Shown one piece after another: positions 8,771 through 17,443 of a DNA stretch of 64,000 nt (position 1 is its first letter; the number at the start of each line of letters is the position of its first letter). Under the pieces are notes generated by a model. It did not search any database, was not told the DNA's origin, and worked only from the letters and a program-made list of their open reading frames with translations. The stretch comes from Firmicutes bacterium UBA3572 (GTDB lineage: Bacteria; Bacillota; Desulfotomaculia; Desulfotomaculales; Desulforudaceae), in contig DFNH01000024.1 of the NCBI GenBank assembly GCA_002375985.1, forward strand, positions 1 through 64,000, in the 5' to 3' direction. Both the position numbers and the translations under genes were made by a program.

Positions 8771-10273
8771 TCACTGGTAACTCCTGGTTCTTTTGTAGTG
8801 CAGCGATTCACATCTTTTAATCGTAACTGCGCCTATTTTCTTGAATCCCGCCTTTTCAAACGCCCGCATCGAAGCATGATTAGTGGATTTAACGAAGGCA
8901 TTGACACTTTGCACCGAGGTATTCCGAAATAATTCTGTTACTGCCAAATCGATTAGCTTAGAACCATATCCCTGCCCTCGATAACTTTCGTCAATGACGA
9001 CATGAATTTCTGCCTTATCATTATCCGATAATTCGAAGCGCACCTGACCTATTGGTTCGTCGTTTTGGCTTACGCCAATAAAAATCAAGCATAACGGGTC
9101 AGCAAGCTTAGATTCAAACCAATATACATGCTTTTCCCAAGGTATCGGATCAAGAGAAAATGAAACTTCGCGTACTGTTGGATCGTTAGCCCATTTCCAT
9201 AACAAAGCACAGTCTTCTCTTCGAACGGGCCTCAGGGTCAAAGTAAAATCGAGAAAGTTCTTTACGACTCTCTTTGCCCCTTTACCATCAACTAATTGCC
9301 TTCCATATCCGGACATTTCGGAACGTACTTTCATTTTTGGCAATAATTCTTCCAAATGACTTGCGATGTCCTCAGGCAAGACCGTGCTATACCAACCGAG
9401 ACATCTCGCAATGCCTAATTTATCCAACTCCCGTGCGATAGGTACCTGGTTATCGGCCACCACCAGAATCAGATGGGGCAAGCCCATAAACGCCAGCTCC
9501 CAACAAGTACTGCCCCCGGAAGAAACAGCAACGTCAGCCCAAGCCATTAATTCGGGCATACGCGTAGTATTGCTTTCTATATGTATAGGGATTTTTGATC
9601 CTTGGGCCGCTAACTGCAGTTGATCTTTGTAAGGATTGCCCCCGCCTATCACCACCGTTGCTTCTAACCCATCCAATTCAACCTGTTCCACTGCGGTGAT
9701 TACTTTCATAGTCACATTCTCTGGATCACTACCGCCTAAGGTGACTAGTATTTTTCGGGCGACTTCAGGAATCGTGCGTGTCCAGTCTGCCCAACCCCAA
9801 AATTCCCGGCGCAAAAGCACATATTGAGTACCCAACAGGCACCGGGTATATGGCTCGCGGCTAGCATATAGTTCTGGTGAGGCATGGACATTCTGATTCA
9901 GGACTATATCGGCATAATAATGATCGCAATGGCCGTTATCGTCAATGAAGAGAAGGCGTAAATCGTGCTGCTTGATCGCTCGTTGGTACTCAGCACTAAA
10001 ATGATAGCCATCTACTACTACCCACGAAGCTTTGAGTTCTTGTGCCAACTCCGCCGTTTGGATCGCATCCTCATTGCTGCCCGGTGTAGTAGATAAAAAG
10101 TTAACTTCCAATTCTTCTACCCTCAAGCGATCTTTCAGAAACTCTAAGCTTTCTCCGCATACAAAAACAACTTTTCCACCAGCTTCCAGCCAGGCTTGGG
10201 CCAGAGCCAGGCAGCGCATAAAATGACCGGTACCCATTCTTTTGCCGGCGTCAACCCTGATTAATAAAGTCAT
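8771..10273 (-). CDS. pseG: Fused UDP-sugar hydrolase PseG and GNAT N-acetyltransferase (PseH-like)
   Basis: This 500-residue protein joins two pathway steps. Residues 1-~340 are PseG, a GT-B-type hydrolase with the GTGHFMRCLALA loop (His17 catalytic in the family) and SSGGSTCWELAFMGLP. Residues ~345-495 are a GNAT acetyltransferase with the acetyl-CoA loop RGQGYGSKL (432-440) and NHASMRAFEKAGF. The hydrolase removes UDP from the diacetamido sugar. The acetyltransferase should acetylate the PseC amine just before that, standing in for a separate PseH. Base use is visibly more AT-rich than in flanking genes, which suggests separate acquisition or slower amelioration. Confidence 0.9.
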   Translation of the reverse strand: MTLLIRVDAGKRMGTGHFMRCLALAQAWLEAGGKVVFVCGESLEFLKDRLRVEELEVNFLSTTPGSNEDAIQTAELAQELKASWVVVDGYHFSAEYQRAIKQHDLRLLFIDDNGHCDHYYADIVLNQNVHASPELYASREPYTRCLLGTQYVLLRREFWGWADWTRTIPEVARKILVTLGGSDPENVTMKVITAVEQVELDGLEATVVIGGGNPYKDQLQLAAQGSKIPIHIESNTTRMPELMAWADVAVSSGGSTCWELAFMGLPHLILVVADNQVPIARELDKLGIARCLGWYSTVLPEDIASHLEELLPKMKVRSEMSGYGRQLVDGKGAKRVVKNFLDFTLTLRPVRREDCALLWKWANDPTVREVSFSLDPIPWEKHVYWFESKLADPLCLIFIGVSQNDEPIGQVRFELSDNDKAEIHVVIDESYRGQGYGSKLIDLAVTELFRNTSVQSVNAFVKSTNHASMRAFEKAGFKKIGAVTIKRCESLHYKRTRSYQ

Positions 10274-10318
10274 GTGCCCACCACTTCTGGATCAGGTCCG
10301 CGCGGTTTATCTCCCAAA

Positions 10319-10837
10319 CTACTCCCCCGGCGCCCCGGCCAGCCGGTCCAGGTCGACGGGGTCGAATTCGATCGGGGTCTGGCGCCGGAGCAGGTCCAGG
10401 AGGACCCGGACGCGGCTCCGGCCCGGTACGGGGCGTTCGACCACGCCCACCAGTCCGGCGAAGGGGCCGAAGCGCACCGCCACCCGGGTGCCCGGGGGAA
10501 ACTGCACTTGCGCTCCCGGGGTGATGTGCCCCCGGGGACCGGTGCGCTGCCGGATCAGGGCGATGGCCTCCTCGGGCACCGGCACCGGGGTCTCACCCGC
10601 GCAGAGCAGGTACTTCACGCCGGGGGTCCAGTTCACCTGCTTTACGGCCTGCAGGACGGGCGGGAGCCGGACAAACAGGTAGCCCGGGAAGAGGGGCTGC
10701 ACGAGATTTACACGCTTGCTTCCCCTCTTCCGGGGCACCTCGATCTTGGGCAGGAAGACCTCGAATCCTTTCTGCTCCAGTTGCAAAGCGGCGAAGTCTT
10801 CGCTTTTCGGTTTGGTGTTTACCGCAAACCACGGCAT
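10319..10837 (-). CDS. NusG paralogue (RfaH/LoaP-like) transcription antiterminator
   Basis: This 172-residue protein has an N-terminal NGN domain (WFAVNTKPKSEDFAALQLEQ, FLPKIEVPRK, QPLFPGYLFVRL) and a C-terminal KOW domain (PPGTRVAVRFGPFAGLVGVV, ~113-133). Housekeeping NusG sits with rplK. This stand-alone copy is the first gene of the pse operon, as RfaH, UpxY and LoaP paralogues are in long polysaccharide operons. It probably helps RNA polymerase read through the ~6-kb pse transcript. Which of those subfamilies it belongs to cannot be settled by eye. Confidence 0.85.
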   Translation of the reverse strand: MPWFAVNTKPKSEDFAALQLEQKGFEVFLPKIEVPRKRGSKRVNLVQPLFPGYLFVRLPPVLQAVKQVNWTPGVKYLLCAGETPVPVPEEAIALIRQRTGPRGHITPGAQVQFPPGTRVAVRFGPFAGLVGVVERPVPGRSRVRVLLDLLRRQTPIEFDPVDLDRLAGAPGE

Positions 10838-10952
10838 AAAATTACACCATTTCTAGAATGTTGATCCGGGGCGGGCCAGGTGGACCAGGATTTGGTACTC
10901 GCTTTGCACGCTCGCTACCACCGTTCACCAATTAAACGTTCAACTGGTAATT

Positions 10953-10981
10953 ACTATAGGGGAAACTGGAAGGCTTGTCAA
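10953..10981 (-). promoter_or_regulatory. Sigma-A promoter of the nusG-like/pse operon
   Basis: On the minus strand TTGACA (10981-10976), a 17-bp spacer and TATAGT (10958-10953) form a near-consensus promoter. Transcription should start near 10946, leaving a leader of about 110 bases before the NusG paralogue. That leader could hold the RNA element a LoaP/RfaH-type factor recognises. Confidence 0.8.
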
Positions 10982-11017
10982 CGTAAAGCGAAAAGTAACA
11001 ATATATGGCGGATATAG

Positions 11018-11043
11018 AAAAACCCGCGCTTCAAATCGCGGGT
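11018..11043 (-). terminator. Intrinsic terminator after tRNA-Pro
   Basis: On the minus strand AACCCGCG and CGCGGGTT form an 8-bp stem around a short loop, followed directly by a T run. It lies 14 bases after the tRNA-Pro CCA end and ahead of the pse promoter. Confidence 0.85.
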
Positions 11044-11056
11044 TGGCGGTCTTAAA

Positions 11057-11134
11057 TGGTCGGAGCGACAGGATTTGAACCTGCGACCTCTACCACCCCA
11101 AGGTAGCGCTCTAGCCAAACTGAGCTACGCCCCG
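11057..11134 (-). tRNA. tRNA-Pro (anticodon GGG), CCA encoded
   Basis: The minus strand folds as a cloverleaf. The acceptor CGGGGCG pairs with CGCTCCG (one G-U). The anticodon arm is CTACC-TTGGGGT-GGTAG with anticodon GGG, the T arm is GCAGG-TTCAAAT-CCTGT, and a genomic CCA ends the gene. It lies downstream of sat in the same orientation. Confidence 0.95.
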
Positions 11135-11251
11135 ACACCTTTATGCAACCTTATCTTTATGCATCCCTTATTCTAAACCATCGGATCCGCTCCGTCAAGT
11201 TTTCCCGGCTTAACGCCCAGGTGTTTGCGGCCCGGGCCGCGCGGGCGGCAA

Positions 11252-11287
11252 AGAAAAAGACCCACCGCCGGGCCGTGCCGGAGGTGA
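11252..11287 (-). terminator. Intrinsic terminator after sat
   Basis: On the minus strand CACC-T-CCGG pairs with CCGG-C-GGTG across a 5-6 base loop, followed by GGTCTTTTTCTTT. It begins about 30 bases after the sat stop codon. Confidence 0.6.
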
Positions 11288-11315
11288 GCCTTGGTGGCGT
11301 AAAGTCTGTTCGACG

Positions 11316-12575
11316 TTATTTCTGGTTCTTGATCTTGGCGAGCATCTCGGGGGTGATGTCTTCGTACGCGCCCTTCTTGATCTCGACTTTTTCGGCGGTC
11401 TTGTAGTATTCCTTGAGGATCTCCAGGACCTCCGGACGACCGAATTCCTTCGGCAGTTCCTGGCCTTCCTGCATCGCCCGCCGGAACTGGGTGCCGGACA
11501 CGACGACGCGGTCTTCCTTGCCGTGCGGGCAGGTCATCAGGGAGGCCATGCTCTCGCACTTGTAGCAGTAGAAGGTCCAGTTGATCTTCATGGGACCGAG
11601 TTCGAGGGCGCCCGGCCACAGTTCGTCGAAGATCTTCTGGGCGTCGAACGGGCCGTAGTAGTCGCCCACGCCGGCGTGGTCGCGGCCGACGATCAGGTAG
11701 CGGCAGCCGAAGTTCTGGCGGAAGACGGCGTGCAGCAGGGCCTCACGCGGGCCGCCGTAGCGCATCTCCATCGGGTAGACGCCCAGCGCGATGACTTCCT
11801 TCGGGAAGTAGTTCTCGATCAGGACCTCGTAGCATTTTACGCGGGTCTCGCCGGGGATGTCGCCCTTCTTCAGGGCGCCGACGATGGCGTGGATGAAGGC
11901 ACCGTCCACGAAACCGCTCTCCAGGGCGAACTTCACCAGGTACTCGTGGGACCGGTGCATGGGGTTGCGGGTCTGGAAGGCGACGACGTTTGACCAGCCT
12001 TTTTCTTCGAACAGCTTCCGGGACTGCTCCGGGTACAAGTAGTACTTCGGATACTTATCCTTGTATTTGCCTTCGTTGAGGGCCTTGATCGGGCCGCCCA
12101 GGTTGTACTCGCCCTGCGCCATGGTCTTCGCCACGCCGGGGTGGCCTTCGGCGTCCAGGGTCTTGTAAACTTCGCGGCACTCGGCTTCCTTGTCGATCTG
12201 GTAGATTTCCTCGACCAGCATGGTGGCGTACAGTTCACCGGACGCGCGGTCGTGCAGCGCCACTTCCATACCTTCCTTGATACCGGCGGCCTGCAGTTCG
12301 TTGGCGGTGATGGAGACGGTCACCGGCATCGGCCACATGGTGCCGTCGGGAAGCTTGAGGTCGAATACGCACCCCTGCCACTCGGCCTTGTTCATGAAGC
12401 CCTTCAGCGGGGTGAAGGCACCCATGCCGAGCATCAGGATGTCGGAGGTTTCCTTGGAGGTCAGGTAAACTTTCGGGAGACTGGCCGCGCGGGCGATCTC
12501 CTCTTCTCTCGCCTTGCCTTCCAGGAACAGGGGCTTCAGTTTCTTCTCGGGGCCATGCGGGTTTGGAAGCGCCAT
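11316..12575 (-). CDS. sat: Sulfate adenylyltransferase (ATP sulfurylase)
   Basis: This 419-residue enzyme activates sulfate with ATP to adenosine phosphosulfate, the entry step of dissimilatory sulfate reduction. Visible motifs are QTRNPMHRSHEYL (201-213, ATP and sulfate site) and GRDHAGVGDYYGPFDAQ (298-314). A Cys337-x2-Cys340...Cys349-x-His351 set resembles the zinc site of archaeal and thermophile homologues. ATG 12575 follows an AGGAGGG ribosome site. No apr, qmo or dsr genes lie beside it here, and it has its own promoter and terminator, so it appears monocistronic. The family also occurs in assimilation; the sulfate-reducer role is inferred. Confidence 0.96.
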   Translation of the reverse strand: MALPNPHGPEKKLKPLFLEGKAREEEIARAASLPKVYLTSKETSDILMLGMGAFTPLKGFMNKAEWQGCVFDLKLPDGTMWPMPVTVSITANELQAAGIKEGMEVALHDRASGELYATMLVEEIYQIDKEAECREVYKTLDAEGHPGVAKTMAQGEYNLGGPIKALNEGKYKDKYPKYYLYPEQSRKLFEEKGWSNVVAFQTRNPMHRSHEYLVKFALESGFVDGAFIHAIVGALKKGDIPGETRVKCYEVLIENYFPKEVIALGVYPMEMRYGGPREALLHAVFRQNFGCRYLIVGRDHAGVGDYYGPFDAQKIFDELWPGALELGPMKINWTFYCYKCESMASLMTCPHGKEDRVVVSGTQFRRAMQEGQELPKEFGRPEVLEILKEYYKTAEKVEIKKGAYEDITPEMLAKIKNQK

Positions 12576-12670
12576 AAAGATTTTTCCCTCCTGAATAAAA
12601 ATTTTTGGAAGATGTGTTTGTGACTTATGGAACTAGATAGTCCCAAAGATCCCTATTTCTTCGGTTAACT

Positions 12671-12699
12671 AATATACCAGAGAAATCCCAGCTCGTCAA
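12671..12699 (-). promoter_or_regulatory. Strong sigma-A promoter of sat
   Basis: TTGACG (12699-12694), a 17-bp spacer and TATATT (12676-12671) lie about 100 bases upstream of the sat start codon on the minus strand. I see no other feature in the rest of the 12576-12876 intergenic stretch. Confidence 0.8.
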
Positions 12700-12876
12700 C
12701 CTTGGTTTGCCGGAATCCTGCCCGCACCGCGTAGTATCCGGGTCACTGCCTCCGGGGGGCGAATCCCGCCGGATTCCTCATTTTCGCGCCCAAGCACCCC
12801 GTGAAACCGGTTCTCAGGCCCGGGTGCCGGGGCCGGCAACAAGTTACCGCGAGAACGTGACCGCCTCCGGATGGCG

Positions 12877-14094
12877 TCAGGAGCCGCTGCCCAGCTTAAA
12901 CTTACGGTGCAGAACCCGTACCGCCTCCTCGATTTCCTCCCGCCGGATCACGCAGGAGACCTTGATCTCGGAGGTACTGATCATGGCGATGTTGATCCCC
13001 GCTTCGGCCAGCGCCTCGAACATGGCCGCCGCCACGCCCGGGTGGCTGACCATCCCGGCACCGACGATGGAGATCTTCGCCACGCCGTCGTCGTAGGTGA
13101 TGCCCTTGGCGCCCACCTGGTCCTGGATGCGGCGCACCGCTTCCAGCGCCCGCGGCAGGTCGTCCCGGCTCACCGTGAAGGCGATGTCGTTGCGGCCGTC
13201 CCGCATGGCGCCCTGGATGATCATGTCCACGTTGACGTATTCCCGGGCCAACTCCTGGAAAATGCGGGAGGCGATGCCCGGCCGGTCCTCGACGTCGAAA
13301 AGTCCGATTTTGGCCACGTTGGCGTCGTGGGCCACCCCGCTGACCACCGCCGCCTGTTCCATGTCGTCCACCTCCTTGATCAGCGTCCCTGGTCCGTTGT
13401 TAAAGCTCGACCGCACCACCAGGGGCACGGCGTACAGCTTGGCCAGCTCCGCGGCGCGCGGGTGCAGCACCACCGCCCCCAGGCTGGCCAGTTCCAGCAT
13501 CTCGTCGTGGGAGATGACTTCCAGCTTCCGGGCGTCGGGCACCACCCGCGGGTCGGCCGTGTACACTCCGTCCACGTCGGTGTAGATCTCGCAGAGCCCG
13601 GCCTCGAGCGCGGCGGCCAGGGCCACCGCCGTGGTGTCCGATCCGCCCCGGCCGAGGGTGGTGATTTCACCGTCTTCGGAAACCCCTTGGAAGCCGGCCA
13701 CCACCACCACCCGGCCTTTTTCCAGCTCGGCGCGCACCCGGCGCGTGTCAATCTGGATGATTTTACCCTTGGCGTAAAACCCGTTGGTGCGGATCCCGGC
13801 CTGGCCGCCGGTCAGGGACACCGCCGGGCAGTCCCGCGCGGCCAGGGCCATCGACAAGAGGGCGATGGACACCTGCTCCCCGGTGGAGAGCAGCATGTCG
13901 AGCTCCCGGGGGGCGGGATTCGCGCTCACCGCACCCGCCAGGGCCAGCAGGTCGTCGGTGGTGTCGCCCATGGCCGAGACCACCACCACCACCTGGTGCC
14001 CGTCCCGCACGGTCGCGGCCACCCGGTCGGCCACCCGGCCGATGCGCGCGGGATCGGCCACCGAACTCCCGCCAAACTTTTGGACAATCAGCAT
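12877..14094 (-). CDS. lysC: Aspartate kinase
   Basis: This 405-residue kinase opens with VQKFGGSSVADPARIGRVAD (residues 4-23), the ATP/aspartate-binding signature. TLGRGGSDTTAVALA lies in the centre, and two C-terminal ACT domains follow (VAHDANVAKIGLFDVEDRPG and VGAGMVSHPGVAA regions), which normally bind lysine or threonine for feedback inhibition. It makes aspartyl phosphate for Lys/Thr/Met synthesis. It is third in hom-thrB-lysC and its start overlaps the thrB stop by 7 bases. No lysine riboswitch is visible upstream. Confidence 0.95.
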   Translation of the reverse strand: MLIVQKFGGSSVADPARIGRVADRVAATVRDGHQVVVVVSAMGDTTDDLLALAGAVSANPAPRELDMLLSTGEQVSIALLSMALAARDCPAVSLTGGQAGIRTNGFYAKGKIIQIDTRRVRAELEKGRVVVVAGFQGVSEDGEITTLGRGGSDTTAVALAAALEAGLCEIYTDVDGVYTADPRVVPDARKLEVISHDEMLELASLGAVVLHPRAAELAKLYAVPLVVRSSFNNGPGTLIKEVDDMEQAAVVSGVAHDANVAKIGLFDVEDRPGIASRIFQELAREYVNVDMIIQGAMRDGRNDIAFTVSRDDLPRALEAVRRIQDQVGAKGITYDDGVAKISIVGAGMVSHPGVAAAMFEALAEAGINIAMISTSEIKVSCVIRREEIEEAVRVLHRKFKLGSGS

Positions 14095-15026
14095 GCTCTA
14101 CCTCCGTCTTGGTGATCAATCAAACTGGCGCCGTGCTTGTCGGGCGCCAGGGTGAATATCTTCACTTCCAAGTGGTGTTTCCGAAAAGCCTGCCGCATCT
14201 GGCCGGCGATCACGCCCACCTTGTCGGACCGGTCGCTCAGGGCGATCACGCTGGGTCCGGACCCACTCAGGGCCACGCCCAGCGCCCCGGCGTCCAGCGC
14301 CGCCGCGATCACGTCCCGCAGCCCCGGAACCAGTTGTTCCCGGAACGGTTGGTGCAGGCGGTCGGCCATGGCGGTGCGCAGCAGGTCCAGGCGCCCGGTG
14401 GTCATGGCGCCCACCAGCAGGGCCGCCCGGCCGAGGCTGAACACGGCGTCTTCGCGGGTCACCCGGGTGGGCAGGACCTGCCGCGCCCGGCGGGTGGCCA
14501 GCGGAAAAGCCGGCACTGCGGCGAGGACAATCAGCCCGGCCGGCGGTTCGAGCTTTAGGGCGATCACCTCGGGGCCCTCTTGGACGGCAATGGTCAGTCC
14601 ACCCAGGAGGGCCGGGGCCACGTTGTCCGGGTGCCCCTCCATTTTCGCGGCCAGTTTCAACAGTTCCCCGGTGGACAGCCGGCTTCCCGACAGGGCGTTG
14701 GCGGCCACCAGCCCCCCGACCACGGCGGCCGCGCTGGAACCCAGCCCGCGCGCCGGCGGAATCTTGTTGCTGAGCGAAAGTCGCAGCCCGGTCGGGTGCA
14801 CCCTGATCCGGCTGAACACCTGTCGCGCCGCTTGCAGCACCAGGTTTGATTCGTCGGTGGGGATGTCCGGCCCGCCTTCGCCCGCGACCCGGATTTCCCA
14901 GCCCTCCGGCAGGATCTCCATCTCCACCTGGTTGTAAAGTCCCAGGGCCAGGCTCAGGCAATCGAAACCGGGGCCGAGGTTTGCGGACGAAGCCGGAACC
15001 CGAACGGTCACTCTGCTGTTTATCAA
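14088..15026 (-). CDS. thrB: Homoserine kinase (GHMP family)
   Basis: I take the start as TTG 15026, 6 bases after GGAGGG and overlapping the hom stop as TTGA. This gives 312 residues, the usual size. The frame is open far upstream but that part is a shadow of hom. Motifs are VPASSANLGPGFDCL (N-terminal), ARGLGSSAAAVVGGL (the GHMP glycine/serine loop) and GVALSGSGPSVIAL (C-terminal). It phosphorylates homoserine for threonine synthesis and is translationally coupled to hom and lysC. Confidence 0.93.
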   Translation of the reverse strand: MINSRVTVRVPASSANLGPGFDCLSLALGLYNQVEMEILPEGWEIRVAGEGGPDIPTDESNLVLQAARQVFSRIRVHPTGLRLSLSNKIPPARGLGSSAAAVVGGLVAANALSGSRLSTGELLKLAAKMEGHPDNVAPALLGGLTIAVQEGPEVIALKLEPPAGLIVLAAVPAFPLATRRARQVLPTRVTREDAVFSLGRAALLVGAMTTGRLDLLRTAMADRLHQPFREQLVPGLRDVIAAALDAGALGVALSGSGPSVIALSDRSDKVGVIAGQMRQAFRKHHLEVKIFTLAPDKHGASLIDHQDGGRAC

Positions 15027-16318
15027 TCGTCGCCCTCCACGCGCAGGACGTTGCCGATCTCCTCGACCACCTCGAGTGGCCCCAGGTCGGCCAGGGCGTC
15101 CCGCAGGTTCTGTTCGGCCACCTCGTGGGTGATCAGGACCAGTTCGGCCCGGTCGCCCCGGGTGTCCTTCTGGGTCACCGCCGCCAGGCTGACCTGGTGG
15201 TCGCCGAAGACCTTGGCGATCTGGGCGAGCACCCCCGGCCGGTCGACCACCCGCAGGCGCACGTAGTTCTTGCACCGCACCCGGCCCATCGGTTTCAGGG
15301 GCCGCTCCTCGAAGCAGGTGCAGCTGATGATCCCCGGCACGCGGTGCAGGATGTTCCGGGCGGCGTCCATCATGTCCGCCACCACGGCGCTGGCCGTGGG
15401 CAGGTCCCCGGCCCCGCGGCCGTAGAACATGGTGTCGCCGACGGCGTCGCCGCGCACGAAGACCGCGTTGAAGGCGTCCTGCACGGCGGCCAGCGGATGG
15501 GTCTGCGGCAAAAGCGCCGGGTGGGTGCGCACCTCGATGCCCTCCGGCGTGTCCTTGGCGATCCCCAAAAGCTTGATCACGTAGCCCAACTCGCGGGCGT
15601 AGGTGATGTCCGCGGCGGTGATCTTGGTGATTCCTTCCACGTAAACGTCCTTGAAGGAAATGCGGGTGTTGAAAGCGATGGACGCCAGGATGGCCGTCTT
15701 CCGGGCGGCGTCGTAACCCTCCACGTCGTTGGTCGGATCGGCCTCGGCGTAGCCCAGCGCCTGGGCCGCCCGCAGCACCTCCTGAAAGTCGCTCCCCTCG
15801 GCGGTCATCCGGGTGAGCATGTAGTTGGTGGTTCCGTTCAGGATGCCTATGACCTGCTCGATGCGGTTGGCGGCCAGGCACTGCTTCAGCACGCGGATGA
15901 TCGGGATGCCCCCGGCCACGCTGGCCTCGAACAAAAGGTCGGCGCCCCGCTCCTGGGCCAGGCGGAAGAGTTCCTTGCCGTGCGCGGCCAGCATGTCCTT
16001 GTTCGCGGTGACGAGGCTCTTACCCTGGGCCAGCGCCCGGCGGGCGTACTCCAGGGCCGCCCCCGTGCCGCCCATGACCTCCACCACCAGCTCGATTTCC
16101 GGATTGTCCAGAATCGCGTGCGGGTCGGTGGTCAGCACGCCCGGCGCCAGCGGCAGTCCCCGGTCCTTGTGGGGATCCCGGACGAGGATCTTGGCGATTT
16201 CGAGCCCCACGCCGGTCTTGCGCGCGATCAGTTCCCGGTTTTTATGCAGGACCCGGTACACGCCCCCGCCCACCGTGCCGAGGCCCAGCAGGCCGACCTT
16301 GATGACTCTTGGCGACAA
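15023..16318 (-). CDS. hom: Homoserine dehydrogenase
   Basis: The start is set at TTG 16318, 8 bases after GGGGAG. This gives 431 residues and puts the NAD(P)-binding motif VGLLGLGTVGGGVYRVL at the N-terminus; the longer open frame upstream has no homology I recognise. Also visible are VTANKDMLAAHGKELF, GTTNYMLTRMTAEGSDF and GYAEADPTNDVEGYDAA (catalytic region). A C-terminal ACT domain follows (YVRLRVVDRPGVLAQIAKVF). It reduces aspartate semialdehyde to homoserine and is first in hom-thrB-lysC. Confidence 0.95.
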   Translation of the reverse strand: MSPRVIKVGLLGLGTVGGGVYRVLHKNRELIARKTGVGLEIAKILVRDPHKDRGLPLAPGVLTTDPHAILDNPEIELVVEVMGGTGAALEYARRALAQGKSLVTANKDMLAAHGKELFRLAQERGADLLFEASVAGGIPIIRVLKQCLAANRIEQVIGILNGTTNYMLTRMTAEGSDFQEVLRAAQALGYAEADPTNDVEGYDAARKTAILASIAFNTRISFKDVYVEGITKITAADITYARELGYVIKLLGIAKDTPEGIEVRTHPALLPQTHPLAAVQDAFNAVFVRGDAVGDTMFYGRGAGDLPTASAVVADMMDAARNILHRVPGIISCTCFEERPLKPMGRVRCKNYVRLRVVDRPGVLAQIAKVFGDHQVSLAAVTQKDTRGDRAELVLITHEVAEQNLRDALADLGPLEVVEEIGNVLRVEGDD

Positions 16319-16492
16319 ACCTTGATCTCCCCTCTCCGAACGGCGGCGCCAGCCGCGGTTCCTTAAACGTTGGCAGGTTGCCGTGCGGCCCCTACAGGGC
16401 CACGCAAAGGCATAATGGGGAACATATTCGCCGGCCCCGGTAATTTTCCTCTTTCCCGGCGATACCGCCGGGTTTGTCCCCGGTGTTTGCAG

Positions 16493-16498
16493 TATAAT
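16493..16498 (+). promoter_or_regulatory. Probable -10 element of the PflA-like gene
   Basis: A perfect TATAAT lies about 37 bases upstream of the ATG at 16535. No good -35 hexamer is visible at 16-18 bp, so an extended or activator-dependent promoter is possible. The element lies between the divergent hom and radical SAM genes. Confidence 0.5.
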
Positions 16499-16534
16499 AT
16501 ACACCACAAGCACATGCGCAGGAGCGTGATCAGG

Positions 16535-17443
16535 ATGGGAGAGGGGTTCGTACCCGCCTACCGGAAACTCGGCCTGGAGGCGCTGCGCCGGCGCGCCGGG
16601 GAGGCCTACCGGCAGCTCAAGCACTGCCGGTTGTGCGGCCGGCGGTGCGGGGTGAACCGGATCTTGGGAGAAACCGGCGTCTGCCGGGCCGGCAAAGAGG
16701 TCCTGATCTCCGGGTACGGCCCGCATTTCGGCGAGGAGGCGCCCCTGGTCGGGCAGCACGGCTCCGGCACCATTTTCTTCACCTACTGCAACCTGAAGTG
16801 CGTCTTCTGCCAGAACTACGACATCAGTTGGGAGGGCGCGGGGAACGCGGTGACCGTGCGCGACCTGGCCAGGATCATGTTGGTCCTGCAGAAACGCGGC
16901 TGCCACAACGTGAACTTCGTCAGCCCCACCCACTACGTCCCCCAGATCCTGGCGGCGGTGTACCTGGCCGCCCGTGACGGGCTAAACCTTCCCCTGGTGT
17001 ACAACACCGGGGGTTACGACGCCCTGGAGACCTTGAAGCTTTTGGACGGGATCATCGACATTTACATGCCGGACGTGAAGTACATGGACGCCGCGGTGGC
17101 CGAGCGGCTTTCGGGGGTCGCCGACTACCCCGCGGTGGCCAAGGCGGCGCTGACGGAAATGCAGCGTCAGGTCGGGGATCTGGTGACCGACCGGCGGGGC
17201 ATCGCGTGCCGGGGCCTTTTGGTCCGGCACCTGGTCCTGCCCGGCGGCCTGGCCGGTACGGCCGAGTTGGTGGACTTCCTGGCCACCGAGATTTCCCCGG
17301 ACTGCTTCCTCAACGTCATGGGCCAGTATTACCCGGCCTACCGTGCGCGGCGCTATCCGCCGCTGGACCGGCGCCCCACGCGGGAGGAACTGCACGCGGC
17401 GATCCAACTGGCGCGCGAACGGGGCCTCCGGGTGTACACCTAA
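16535..17443 (+). CDS. Radical SAM protein of the PflA-like (COG1313) group
   Basis: This protein is 302 residues from ATG 16535, behind AGGAG. An N-terminal cysteine cluster (CRLCGRRCGVNR...GVCRAG) precedes the radical SAM motif CNLKCVFCQNYDISW. This is the layout of the uncharacterised PflA-like proteins, distinct from true pyruvate-formate-lyase activases. It should bind a [4Fe-4S] cluster and SAM, and probably further clusters. No obvious substrate protein lies beside it: it faces away from hom and converges with the coiled-coil gene, overlapping its end by a few bases. Confidence 0.85.
   Translation: MGEGFVPAYRKLGLEALRRRAGEAYRQLKHCRLCGRRCGVNRILGETGVCRAGKEVLISGYGPHFGEEAPLVGQHGSGTIFFTYCNLKCVFCQNYDISWEGAGNAVTVRDLARIMLVLQKRGCHNVNFVSPTHYVPQILAAVYLAARDGLNLPLVYNTGGYDALETLKLLDGIIDIYMPDVKYMDAAVAERLSGVADYPAVAKAALTEMQRQVGDLVTDRRGIACRGLLVRHLVLPGGLAGTAELVDFLATEISPDCFLNVMGQYYPAYRARRYPPLDRRPTREELHAAIQLARERGLRVYT

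Noticed and set aside
15027..15881. Long N-terminal extension of thrB
   Set aside because: It is an out-of-frame reading of hom with low-complexity Arg/Gly/Pro content; TTG 15026 has a ribosome site and family length.
16319..16933. Long N-terminal extension of hom
   Set aside because: It overlaps the divergent promoter and radical SAM gene and shows no homology; TTG 16318 fits the family start.
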